In this document: positions 1 through 8,856 of the stretch, piece after piece
How the letters are laid out: every line of letters starts with the position of its first letter
Numbering within the stretch: position 1 is the stretch's first letter
DNA from: Sphingobium bisphenolivorans
GTDB lineage: Bacteria; Pseudomonadota; Alphaproteobacteria; Sphingomonadales; Sphingomonadaceae
Reading direction: 5' to 3'
Assembly (NCBI RefSeq): GCF_000412635.1
Contig: NZ_ASTG01000011.1
Location: 83,855 to 147,854 of the forward strand
DNA length: 64,000 bases
Position numbers and translations under genes: made by a program
Notes under the pieces: generated by a model
Databases searched by the model: none
Seen by the model: the letters and a program-made list of their open reading frames with translations, nothing else
Told to the model about the DNA's origin: nothing

Positions 1-2
1 GA

Positions 3-1166
<1,164 letters not shown>

Positions 1167-1219
1167 AGGGCACGGCAACGCGCTTGGAAGGCCTGCTGCT
1201 CTGGTTTGAGGGACTAACA

Positions 1220-2341
1220 ATGCTTTCCCATATTCCCGCCAGGGCCCGGCTTTACCTGCGCCCGACATGGTTCGTGCCTTCGCCGATCGGTTTGCCGGAC
1301 GGGTCGGCGTCGCGGATGGGGAATGGGCTGATCTGGTTCCAGGCCTATGAGCTGACGGCGCTTTCCGGGGACGAGCGGGTCGCGCGGGTGACGGTGCCGG
1401 TGGCGGAGTTTGCCGAGGCTGTCGCGGGACTGCCCGATCCGCTGGCGGAGCGGGCGCGGCGGCTGGCGGCGAACATCTCCGCCCAGCGGCAGCCGCTGGT
1501 GCTGGGGGAGCGGACGATCCGGTTCGATGCGCCGCAGGTCATGGCGATCCTGAACGTGACCCCCGACAGCTTTTCCGACGGCGGCAGGCATATGGACGAT
1601 CCGCAGGCAGCGGCCGACGCCGGTTTCGCCATGGCGGCGGCGGGCGCGGCGCTTATCGATGTAGGGGGCGAATCGACGCGGCCGCGCGCGCCCAAGGTCT
1701 GGGAAGGCGATGAGATCGCGCGGGTCGTGCCGGTGATCGAGCGGCTCGCGGCAGCCGGCGTCCCGGTGTCGATCGACACGCGCAAGGCTGCGGTGATGGA
1801 GGCGGCGGTGGCGGCGGGTGCGCGGGTCATCAATGATGTGAGCGCGCTGCTGCACGATCCGCGATCGATGGAGGTCGCAGTTACGGCCGGTTGCCCGGTG
1901 ATCCTGATGCATGCGCCTTCGGCGGGGGATGATCCGCATGAGAATCCGGGCGGCTATGGCGATGTCGTGGCGGATGTGTTCGACATGCTGGAGGCGCGGA
2001 TCGACGCCTGTGTTTCAGCGGGCATCGAAAGGGGCAGGATCATGGTCGATCCGGGGCTGGGCTTCGGCAAGAGCCTGGCCGACAATCTGGCCCTAGTGAA
2101 CGGCCTTGCCACCTTCCAGGGGTTGGGTGTGCCGCTGCTGTTCGCGGGGAGCCGCAAGCGTCTGATCGGGGCGCTGTCAAACGAAGCACCGGCGGCGGAC
2201 CGGCTCGGCGGGTCGGTGGCGCTGGCCTTTCGGGCGGCGCAGCTAGGCGCGCAGATGGTGCGCGTGCATGATGTGCGGGAGAGCGTGCAGGCGCTGCATC
2301 TGTGGCGCGGGCTGGCCGATGCGGGCTTGAGTGCGGTTTGA
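1220..2341 (+). CDS. folP: Dihydropteroate synthase
   Basis: Joins 6-hydroxymethyl-dihydropterin pyrophosphate to p-aminobenzoate in folate synthesis; cytoplasmic. The family signatures AILNVTPDSFSDGG (about residue 108) and GGESTRP are intact, as are the C-terminal FAGSRKR and RVHDV segments. At 373 residues it is about 90 longer than the usual enzyme (about 280), because a 105-residue N-terminal segment precedes the TIM-barrel start. The ATG at 1220 is preferred over an in-frame TTG at 1184 because GAGGGA sits 7 bases upstream. It follows ccrM closely and may be cotranscribed with it. Confidence 0.93.
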   Translation: MLSHIPARARLYLRPTWFVPSPIGLPDGSASRMGNGLIWFQAYELTALSGDERVARVTVPVAEFAEAVAGLPDPLAERARRLAANISAQRQPLVLGERTIRFDAPQVMAILNVTPDSFSDGGRHMDDPQAAADAGFAMAAAGAALIDVGGESTRPRAPKVWEGDEIARVVPVIERLAAAGVPVSIDTRKAAVMEAAVAAGARVINDVSALLHDPRSMEVAVTAGCPVILMHAPSAGDDPHENPGGYGDVVADVFDMLEARIDACVSAGIERGRIMVDPGLGFGKSLADNLALVNGLATFQGLGVPLLFAGSRKRLIGALSNEAPAADRLGGSVALAFRAAQLGAQMVRVHDVRESVQALHLWRGLADAGLSAV

Positions 2342-2391
2342 GGGGGGGTAAGCTTCGCAATTCCAGGGCTGGGCGCGACCGGAAGGTGAAG

Positions 2392-2420
2392 CGTCACCCC
2401 GGATCAAGTCCGGGGTGACG
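2392..2420. repeat. REP-like palindrome between convergent genes
   Basis: A perfect 12-bp inverted repeat (CGTCACCCCGGA and its complement) with a 5-base loop, between the converging ends of folP and the next lipoprotein gene. It has no T-run on either side, so it looks like a dispersed palindromic repeat that could still stall transcription from both directions. The same CGTCA-CCCC theme returns at 53834-53861. Confidence 0.7.
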
Positions 2421-2434
2421 ACCGTTTAATCGCC

Positions 2435-3079
2435 TTAACGCGCCGCTTCGGCCGCGTTGCTGGCGGCCGGTGCCGCGTCGCTGTCGGGCGTTTGCGCCTT
2501 GGGGGCGAAGATCTTGAGGCTGTCGAGCGTCCGTTCCGCCATCGTCTGATATTGTTCGCTGAGCATCTCGGGATAGACGAACGACGCAGTGACGATCGAT
2601 CCGTCGGCCCGCTTGAGCAGGCGAATCGCGACATTATTGCCTTCGCCGTCGTTGGCGGTGCCGCGATATTCATTGTCGCCGATGAAGTCGCCGCTGACCC
2701 CTTCGGCGCCCGCGTTGGCGGCTTCGACGATTTCCCGAAGAGCCTTGTCGCCATCACTGGGCTGCCAGAAGATGCGGACGTCCGCGCCCGCGCCGGGGTC
2801 CTGATAGACGACCCCGTCGGCGGTGCTGGCGGCCGCATCCTTCCGCCAGCCTTCCGGGAAAGTGATGGAAAAGCCGCGCTCTACATTCACATAGTTGCGC
2901 GAGGCGGGCGTTTCCGCCTTGGCCGCCGCCATGGCTCTCGCCGCTTCGGCATTGGCGGCGGCGGCGAGTTGATCCTGGCTGGGAAGGTCCTCCACCGGCT
3001 CGGCGCGCCCGCAGGCGGCGAGCAGCAGGACAGTCGAGAGGAGCAGCGGACGATGAGCAGCAAGGCGGGTGATCTTCAT
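2435..3079 (-). CDS. Putative lipoprotein, PsbP/DcrB-like
   Basis: A 214-residue predicted lipoprotein. The start ATG at 3079 gives a signal peptide with lipobox LLAAC (cysteine 23); a longer in-frame reading adds ten residues before a standard signal and was not used. After an Ala/Glu-rich linker the body begins NYVNVERGFSITFPEGW, a pattern reminiscent of PsbP/DcrB-type folds. A polar Asp/Ala tail ends the protein. It probably sits in the periplasm attached to a membrane. Function unknown; the fold resemblance is inference. It is convergent with folP and downstream of an NtrC-type regulator on the same strand after a 92-base gap. Confidence 0.7.
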   Translation of the reverse strand: MKITRLAAHRPLLLSTVLLLAACGRAEPVEDLPSQDQLAAAANAEAARAMAAAKAETPASRNYVNVERGFSITFPEGWRKDAAASTADGVVYQDPGAGADVRIFWQPSDGDKALREIVEAANAGAEGVSGDFIGDNEYRGTANDGEGNNVAIRLLKRADGSIVTASFVYPEMLSEQYQTMAERTLDSLKIFAPKAQTPDSDAAPAASNAAEAAR

Positions 3080-3171
3080 CCGCTTTCCAAAGCATAGGCG
3101 CTGCGACAATACAACGCCGTAACCATCGGGGCAGCGATGATCGTCGATGGCGCGGGGCAGGCGCTGCCGTG

Positions 3172-4620
3172 TCAGGCGGCGCTGTCGATGCCGAGTTCGG
3201 CGAGCTTGCGGTAGAGGGTGGACCGGCCGATCCCCAGCCTGCGGGCGACCTCCGTCATGCGGCCGCGATAATGGCCGATGGCAAGGCGGATGACGTCCGC
3301 CTCTATTTCGGCAAGCGGGCGGACATGGCCGTCACCTTCGAACAGGGTGATGCCGGCCGCTTCGCGCGGCGGCTGCGGCAGAGCGCGCAGCCGGGCCTGG
3401 CCGTGATCGCCATGCGTGCGCGTGTGAATCTGCGCGGCGATCTGCGGGAAATCCTGCGGCGTCAGCGCATCGCTTTCGCACAGAACGGCGGCGCGGAAGA
3501 GGGCGTTCTGAAGCTGGCGCACATTGCCGGGCCAGTCATGCTGCATCAGCAGGGCGAGCGCGTCATCGGTGAGCCCGAGGCTACGCAGGCCCGGCTGCCC
3601 CGCAATGCGGGCGAGCAGGTGGCGGCAGAGCGCCGGCACGTCGCCCAGCCTTTCGCGCAGCGGCGGGATCGTTAGCTGAACGACGTTGAGGCGGTAATAA
3701 AGGTCCTCGCGGAAGCGGCCGGCCTCGATCTCGTCATGCAACCGCTTGTTGGTGGCGGCGATGACGCGGACATCGACATGGATCGGGCGGCGCGCGCCCA
3801 AGGGCTGAACCTCGCCGTCCTGGAGCACGCGCAGCAGCTTGACCTGTGCGTCCAGCGGCATCTCGCTGACTTCATCGAGGAAGATGGTGCCGGTGTCGGC
3901 GGACACGAACTTGCCGACCTGCCGATCGAAGGCGCCGGTGAAGGCGCCTCGCTCATGGCCGAACAGGTCCGATTCCACCAGATTGGCGGGGATCGCGCCG
4001 CAATTGACCGTGACCATCGGCTGCTTGTGGCGGGGGGAGGCCGCGTGGATGGCGCGCGCCACCACATCCTTGCCGACGCCGCTTTCGCCCTCGATCAATA
4101 CCGGCACGCGGGCGCGCGCGGCCTTGGCGGCAATGGCGAGGGCTGCGCGAAACTGCGGCGCGGCGCCGACAACATCCTCGAACGAGAGGGCGGCGGAAAT
4201 CTTCTCCGTGAGCGGGCGCAGTTCGCCGCGCGCACTGGCGTGGGCGAGGGTGGCGTTCAGCGCTGCCAGCAGCCGTTCGGGTGCGATCGGCTTGGCGAGA
4301 TAGTCGGTCGCGCCCGCGCGCATCGCATCGACGGCGACCGCGACATTATTATGGGCGGTCACCACCAGGATGGGGAGCGCGGGCCTGCGGGAGCGCAATT
4401 CCCGGATGAGGCCGGTGGGTTCATAGCTGGGGCTCCACTGGTCGAGCAGCACGGCGTCGAGCCGCATGCCGTCCTGCGTGCCCAGCGTGGCGATGGCGGT
4501 GTCGCCGTCATTGGCGAAGATCGTACGCCATCCGGCGCGCGCGGCGAGCGCGGATACCAGCCTGCGCTGGGCCGGTTCGTCATCGATCAACATCAGCATG
4601 GGTACGCCGTCGCGCGCCAT
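3172..4620 (-). CDS. NtrC-family sigma-54-dependent response regulator
   Basis: Activates sigma-54 promoters by ATP hydrolysis. Order of domains: receiver (1-120) with acidic pair D13-D14, phospho-acceptor D60, T88 and K110; AAA+ domain (about 145-380) with Walker A GESGVGK (178-184), the sigma-54 contact loop GAFTGA (225-230) and Walker B TIFLDE (245-250); Fis-type helix-turn-helix (about 456-478, MTEVARRLGIGRSTLYRKL). All key residues for phosphorylation, ATPase and sigma-54 contact are present. No histidine kinase gene is adjacent, so it is an orphan in this window; target genes are unknown. The 160-base gap to the next gene (plus strand) should hold divergent promoters. Confidence 0.9.
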   Translation of the reverse strand: MARDGVPMLMLIDDEPAQRRLVSALAARAGWRTIFANDGDTAIATLGTQDGMRLDAVLLDQWSPSYEPTGLIRELRSRRPALPILVVTAHNNVAVAVDAMRAGATDYLAKPIAPERLLAALNATLAHASARGELRPLTEKISAALSFEDVVGAAPQFRAALAIAAKAARARVPVLIEGESGVGKDVVARAIHAASPRHKQPMVTVNCGAIPANLVESDLFGHERGAFTGAFDRQVGKFVSADTGTIFLDEVSEMPLDAQVKLLRVLQDGEVQPLGARRPIHVDVRVIAATNKRLHDEIEAGRFREDLYYRLNVVQLTIPPLRERLGDVPALCRHLLARIAGQPGLRSLGLTDDALALLMQHDWPGNVRQLQNALFRAAVLCESDALTPQDFPQIAAQIHTRTHGDHGQARLRALPQPPREAAGITLFEGDGHVRPLAEIEADVIRLAIGHYRGRMTEVARRLGIGRSTLYRKLAELGIDSAA

Positions 4621-4781
4621 TCCTACCCCTCTTTCAGTCAGGCGGACAGGGTAAGCGGAACCGGTAAAAACCGGCTTAACCGGAAAGATTTTCTTGCATG
4701 GTTGCGGGTTGAGGCTAGGGGACCTTGGCGATACTAGGTTGCCACCAGTGATGATGAACGGCTGAAACAGAGGGAGCGGAC

Positions 4782-4907
4782 ATGGCGTCGGAAGGGAATA
4801 TGGACAGCGCGAACCAGACCTATGCGGGGTTCGTCTCGCTCGTGAAATGGGGTACGATCGCCAGCGTCGCCCTTGCTGCTCTGGTCGTGCTGCTGATCGC
4901 CAGCTGA
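4782..4907 (+). CDS. aa3-type cytochrome c oxidase subunit IV (41 aa)
   Basis: A small single-span membrane protein of the bacterial aa3 cytochrome oxidase subunit IV family. The diagnostic segment TYAGFVSLVKWGT (residues 13-25) is followed by one hydrophobic helix (about 26-40). AGGGAG lies six bases before the ATG at 4782; an internal ATG at 4800 is an alternative. In many alphaproteobacteria this gene precedes the pntAA-pntAB-pntB transhydrogenase genes, and here the two following genes resemble pntAB and part of pntB, which supports the call. Confidence 0.8.
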   Translation: MASEGNMDSANQTYAGFVSLVKWGTIASVALAALVVLLIAS

Positions 4908-4971
4908 AGGCGGCGGCGAGCGCTTGCTCTGACCGGCGCGGCGCCGTGATGATCGGGGCGGACCGGGCGCT

Positions 4972-5244
4972 GTGAGCCTGCTGCTGCTCGCCACCTTTCT
5001 GGCCGCCTGCGTGGTTGGTCTTTCAGTCGGACTCTGGACGCCCCTGACGCGGGGCGGAGCGGTCCACGCTGTCCTTCCGATATTGGCTTCGGCCCTGTTG
5101 ATCGGCGCGTTGATCGTGGCGGCTGAGGCGGGGAGCGCGCGGGCGCGCACTCTGGCGCTGGCGGCGGTGTTGGCGGGCAGCGCGGCGCTGTGTGGCTCGT
5201 TTGCGGTGGCGCGGCGGATGGCGGGCGGAGAAGCTCGTCAGTGA
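4972..5244 (+). CDS. PntAB-like membrane protein (transhydrogenase alpha-subunit membrane domain)
   Basis: A 90-residue protein with three hydrophobic segments. By eye it aligns without gaps to the membrane end of transhydrogenase PntA/PntAB: FLAACVVGLSV against FALACVVGYYV, LLIGALI against IVVGALL, and CGSFAVARRMAG against FGGFTVTQRMLK. The conserved SVTNAIS stretch has become AVLPILA. The start is GTG at 4972. No gene for the NAD-binding subunit (pntAA) fits in the 64 bases before it. The stop overlaps the start of the next gene by one base (TGATG), so the two are translationally coupled. Either a decaying remnant or a repurposed membrane protein. Confidence 0.6.
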   Translation: MSLLLLATFLAACVVGLSVGLWTPLTRGGAVHAVLPILASALLIGALIVAAEAGSARARTLALAAVLAGSAALCGSFAVARRMAGGEARQ

Positions 5245-5903
5245 TGGACGCGGTGAGCGGCATCGGCCCGGCTGTCGGCATCGGTTGGGCGTTCGCCATA
5301 TTGCTCTTTCTGCTCTCCCTGTGCGGGGGCGGCAAAGCGGACATTCGGCGGCGTGCGGGCCTTGCGCTGGCCGGCGTCATCGCGGCGGCTGGCGCAGCGC
5401 TCTACAGCCATGATGTAATAAATCTCCCTGCCATTTGCGGGCTGTTGATCCTGGGCGCTGCCGCCGGGTGGCTGATCGGCCGGGTCGTGCCGCCTGCGTT
5501 ACTCCCTCTGGTGCTGATCGGGCTGATGGGTCTGGCGGGATCGGGTTCCGTCTGTGCTGCGCTGGCGATGTGGCGCAATCCCCATGCTTTCGGATTGCTC
5601 GATGCGAGCGGCGCTGCGCTGACGGGCGGCGCGGCGCTGCTGCTGACGCTGCAGAGCGGGTTCGGGAGCATGGCGGTGGTTGGGGCGGTGAGCGCCGGCT
5701 GGGCGCGCCGGGGGAGCGGCGCGGTCAGCCTGATGCTGGCAAGCCTGGTCGGATGGTCCGCCGCCGCCAGCGGATTCCTGCTGGGCAATCTGCCGCTGGT
5801 GGTCGCAGGCGGGCTGGCGGGATCGACCGGTCTTGTGATGGCGCTGCGGCTTTGTCGCGCGGTTAACAGGAAGAGGCTTGCCGATGCTCGGCGCGGTCCT
5901 TAA
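5244..5903 (+). CDS. PntB-like membrane domain without NADP-binding domain
   Basis: A 219-residue multi-pass membrane protein. Its C-terminal part (WSAAASGFLLGN to LRLCRAVNRKR) matches the end of the transhydrogenase beta-subunit membrane domain (GWAAAAAGFMLSN to SYIMCKAMNRSF in E. coli PntB, recalled from memory). The N-terminus (FAILLFLLSLCG) fits the first PntB helix. The protein stops where the NADP-binding domain should begin, and the position of the proton-channel histidine (ILHSFVG in PntB) reads LIGLMGLAG here. The start ATG at 5244 overlaps the previous stop. Catalysis of hydride transfer is not possible without the missing domains; a membrane role cannot be excluded. Confidence 0.6.
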   Translation: MDAVSGIGPAVGIGWAFAILLFLLSLCGGGKADIRRRAGLALAGVIAAAGAALYSHDVINLPAICGLLILGAAAGWLIGRVVPPALLPLVLIGLMGLAGSGSVCAALAMWRNPHAFGLLDASGAALTGGAALLLTLQSGFGSMAVVGAVSAGWARRGSGAVSLMLASLVGWSAAASGFLLGNLPLVVAGGLAGSTGLVMALRLCRAVNRKRLADARRGP

Positions 5904-5948
5904 CGCTTGGAGAAAGGGCGTCCAAAGGTAAGTGGGGTTAGGCGGCAG

Positions 5949-6641
5949 ATGCGTAAACTTGGTCTGATTGGCGGTCTTAGCTGGACGTCCACGGCGCGCT
6001 ATTACCAGATCATCAATCAGGCGGTCTATCGCGCCAAGGGCGGCCAGCACAGCGCGCCGCTGCTGATCGAGAGCCTGGATTTCGCGGAGATCGGCCGCTC
6101 CACGACGGACGAGGAATGGGCGCATGCGGCGCAGGTGCTGACCGGGTCGGCGCGCAGGCTGGAGCAGGCCGGGGCCGTATCGCTGCTGATCTGTGCCAAC
6201 AGCATGCACCGCGTCTACGACCAGGTGCAGGCGGGCGTCGATATCCCCATCATCAACATCGCCGAGGCGGTGGGGCGCAAGATGCAGGCAGACGGGATCG
6301 AGAAGGCGGCCCTGATCGGCACGCGCAACGTGATGACCGAGAAATTCTACCGCCAGCGGCTGGTGGCGCACGGCATCTCGCTGCTGCCGCCCGACATGGA
6401 GATGGCCGAGCGGATCGACCGCATCGTTTATGACGAGCTGACGCTGGGCAAGATCAGCCGCGATTCGGAGCGGTACATGAAGTCCGAACTCACCGACATC
6501 GCCAAGGAGAATGTGCAGGCGGCGATCCTGGCCTGCACGGAACTAGAGATGATCGTCGATGTGAAGGCGAATGTGCTGCCGATCTACGACGGCACGATGA
6601 TCCACGCGCGGGCGGGCGTGGACGTGATCTTGGGGGATTAG
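5949..6641 (+). CDS. Aspartate/glutamate racemase family protein
   Basis: A cofactor-independent amino-acid racemase of the Asp/Glu racemase superfamily, 230 residues. The N-terminus MRKLGLIGGLSW and the two catalytic cysteines, C82 (ICANSMH) and C196 (LACTELE), are in place; two cysteines acting as opposing acid-base groups are the hallmark of the family. The ATG at 5949 is chosen because the conserved N-terminal motif starts there. Substrate (Asp, Glu or another) cannot be told from sequence. It follows the PntB-like gene by 45 bases. Confidence 0.87.
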   Translation: MRKLGLIGGLSWTSTARYYQIINQAVYRAKGGQHSAPLLIESLDFAEIGRSTTDEEWAHAAQVLTGSARRLEQAGAVSLLICANSMHRVYDQVQAGVDIPIINIAEAVGRKMQADGIEKAALIGTRNVMTEKFYRQRLVAHGISLLPPDMEMAERIDRIVYDELTLGKISRDSERYMKSELTDIAKENVQAAILACTELEMIVDVKANVLPIYDGTMIHARAGVDVILGD

Positions 6642-6650
6642 GTCGATTTT

Positions 6651-6807
6651 CCTTCTCCCTTGATGGGAGAAGGATATGCAGCCTTACTCGCGCAGTGAAT
6701 TAGGCGGAGTTGGATGAGGGTGCTGGCGTGCGAGCACACCCCTCACCCAGCTACGACTAGGCAGCAAGCTGCCAAGTCTTCGCATCCCTCTCCCACAGGG
6801 GGAGAGG
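6651..6807. repeat. Composite intergenic repeat with three hairpins
   Basis: The 183-base gap between the racemase gene and tadC holds a complex palindromic element. A left hairpin (CCTTCTCCC, 6651-6659, with GGGAGAAGG, 6665-6673), a central imperfect inverted repeat (TGAGGGTG with CACCCCTCA, about 6714-6747) and a right hairpin (CCTCTCCC, 6787-6794, with GGGAGAGG, 6800-6807) can be seen. The layout is typical of dispersed intergenic repeats in alphaproteobacteria. It also separates two convergent transcripts and may stop transcription. Confidence 0.6.
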
Positions 6808-6824
6808 AAATATCTTCATGCCGA

Positions 6825-7817
6825 TCAGAACGCGGTAGCGATCGAGCAGGCGGCTGGTCCCAGGATGACGACGAACAGCGTCGGCAGGATGAAGAGGATC
6901 AGCGGCACGGTCATGATCGCGGGCAGGCGCGCGGCTTTTTCTTCCGCGCGCATCATGCGTTCGTGGCGGAATTCGGCGGACAGCACGCGCAGCGCCGAGG
7001 CGAGCGGGGTGCCGTATTTCTCGGTCTGGATCATGGTGGTGACCACGCCCTTGACCGCATCCAGCTTGACACGGTTGGCGAGATTCTCGAACGCCATGCG
7101 CCGCTCAGTGAGGAAGCTGAGCTCGATCGCGGTCAAGTGGAATTCGTCGCCGAGCTCCGGATAGGCCTTGCCCAGCTCGCGCGCGACGCGGCTGAAGGCG
7201 GCATCGACGGTAAGCCCCGCCTCGGCGCAGATCACCAGCAGGTCGAGCGCATCGGGCAGGCCCTTGCGGATCGCGGCGGAGCGCTTCTGCACCTTATTGT
7301 CGATGAAGATATCGGGCGCCTTGTAGGCGAGCAGCAGCGCGCCGGCAAACGCGCCGAAACGCTTCACCCCGCCCCATTCGGGAAAGATGCCCACGGCATA
7401 GAGCAGCAGCGCGGCGATGCTGCCGATCACGATGGGCAGGATCAGGCGGCCGAAGATGACGGCGACGGCCCAGTCCTTCGACCGGATGCCGGCCTGCGCC
7501 AGCTTGGTCTGCGCTTCCTTCAGCTGATCGTCCTGAAGCACCTTCAGGCTGGAGAGGAAGGACCGCATTTGGTCGGTCGCCTGGTTCTTCTTGACCAGCT
7601 TGGCGCGGCGGCGGGCGGTCGAGGCGGTGATGCCGGCCTTCAGCTGCTCGCGCCGTTCGTTGAGCGCCTTGACCCGCTTCGCCATGGGATCGCGCACGGT
7701 CATCACCGCATAAAGGGCGAAAAGCATCGCCAGCGTGGCGAGCCCGGCGAGCAGCGTGCCGAAGTCGGTCGCGGTCAGCCCAAACAGGGTGCCGGCAGGG
7801 ACGGGAACGGTTTCCAT
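6825..7817 (-). CDS. tadC: Tad pilus inner-membrane protein TadC (GspF family)
   Basis: A 330-residue inner-membrane platform protein of the Tad (Flp) pilus machine. It has an N-terminal membrane helix, a cytoplasmic region, further helices around residues 135-170 and a terminal helix (MTVPLILFILPTLFVVILGPA). The T2SSF core (GLPDALDLLVICAEAGLTVDAAFSRVARELG) is clear. It is the last gene of the operon, 16 bases after tadB. With TadB it is expected to form the membrane base on which the motor ATPase acts. Confidence 0.88.
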   Translation of the reverse strand: METVPVPAGTLFGLTATDFGTLLAGLATLAMLFALYAVMTVRDPMAKRVKALNERREQLKAGITASTARRRAKLVKKNQATDQMRSFLSSLKVLQDDQLKEAQTKLAQAGIRSKDWAVAVIFGRLILPIVIGSIAALLLYAVGIFPEWGGVKRFGAFAGALLLAYKAPDIFIDNKVQKRSAAIRKGLPDALDLLVICAEAGLTVDAAFSRVARELGKAYPELGDEFHLTAIELSFLTERRMAFENLANRVKLDAVKGVVTTMIQTEKYGTPLASALRVLSAEFRHERMMRAEEKAARLPAIMTVPLILFILPTLFVVILGPAACSIATAF

Positions 7818-7833
7818 CGCGTGTCTGCTCCCG

Positions 7834-8832
7834 TCAGATTTCGAAGTTGATCATCTGCGCCATGATGAAGGCGCCGATGCCCATCCAGCACATGCCGCCG
7901 ATACCGATGATCTGCATCGTCGAGAGGCCAAAGATACCCGCCGGGTCGGGCGTGAAGAAGGGCGACATATATTGATAGTTGATGTAGCAGATGAGGCCGA
8001 AGACGAGGAAAGGCAGGCAGCCGATAATATAGGCGGACGCCTTTGATTCCGACGACATCGCCCGGATCTTGAGCTTCATCTGCGCCCGCTGGCGCAGCAC
8101 CGTCGCGAGGTTGGAGAGGGTTTCGGCCAGATTGCCGCCCGTCTCCCGCTGGATCGCGAGGCTGATGACGAAGAACTGGAATTCCGGCGTGCCCAGGCGG
8201 TCGGCGGTTTCCTGAAGCGCCTGATCCATGGTCTTGCCGATCTTGATCCGTTCGGTGATGAGCTTGAACTCCTCGCCGACGGGCCCCGGAATTTCGTTCG
8301 ACACGACGCCCAGCGTCTCGCCGATGGGGAGGCCCGAGCGCAGGCCGCGCGTGAGCAGTTCGAGGGCGTCCGGGAATTTGGCGTTGAACTGGTTGATCCG
8401 CTTGGCGATCAGGCGACCGACCCACATGTGCGGCAGGCCAAGGCCCGCCGCCATGCCGAGCAGGATCGCGAACAGCGGCGGGAAGCCGCGCAGCATCAGC
8501 AGCGCGCAGATCAGCAGGAAGATGGTGGCGGCCGCCGTCATATATTGGCTGACCGTCCACTTCTTGCCGGTCATGCGGATGCGCTTGGCCAGATTCTCCG
8601 GGTTGGGGACCAGCGACACCAGGATGGAAGCTTCGGGCTTGATCGGGCGATTGGAGATCACCTTGCGCATGCGCGCTTCCATCATCGCCTCGGTCGAATC
8701 GCCGTGACGCCCGCGGATCAGTTCCATGCGGCGCTTCTGCGCCTTGTCGGGGGACGGACCGGCGAAGGCCATGGCGACCAGACCGAGCAAGGTCGCCAGC
8801 AGCACCGCTATCAGAAGGAAATTGCCGTCCAT
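7834..8832 (-). CDS. tadB: Tad pilus inner-membrane protein TadB (GspF family)
   Basis: A 332-residue homologue and partner of TadC. It has an N-terminal helix (residues 5-24), a pair of helices near 95-135, a T2SSF domain (FPDALELLTRGLRSGLPIGETLG and the QRETGGNLAETLSNLA motif) and two C-terminal helices. The start ATG at 8832 has GAGGAGG-like bases upstream (complement of 8846-8852). It follows cpaE by only 24 bases, where cpaF is usually found. Confidence 0.88.
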   Translation of the reverse strand: MDGNFLLIAVLLATLLGLVAMAFAGPSPDKAQKRRMELIRGRHGDSTEAMMEARMRKVISNRPIKPEASILVSLVPNPENLAKRIRMTGKKWTVSQYMTAAATIFLLICALLMLRGFPPLFAILLGMAAGLGLPHMWVGRLIAKRINQFNAKFPDALELLTRGLRSGLPIGETLGVVSNEIPGPVGEEFKLITERIKIGKTMDQALQETADRLGTPEFQFFVISLAIQRETGGNLAETLSNLATVLRQRAQMKLKIRAMSSESKASAYIIGCLPFLVFGLICYINYQYMSPFFTPDPAGIFGLSTMQIIGIGGMCWMGIGAFIMAQMINFEI

Positions 8833-8856
8833 AAGTCGCCCATTCCGTAGAGGAGG

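Noticed and set aside
2392..2420. Intrinsic terminator for folP
   Set aside because: Strong stem but no T-run on either strand; better described as a REP-like repeat.
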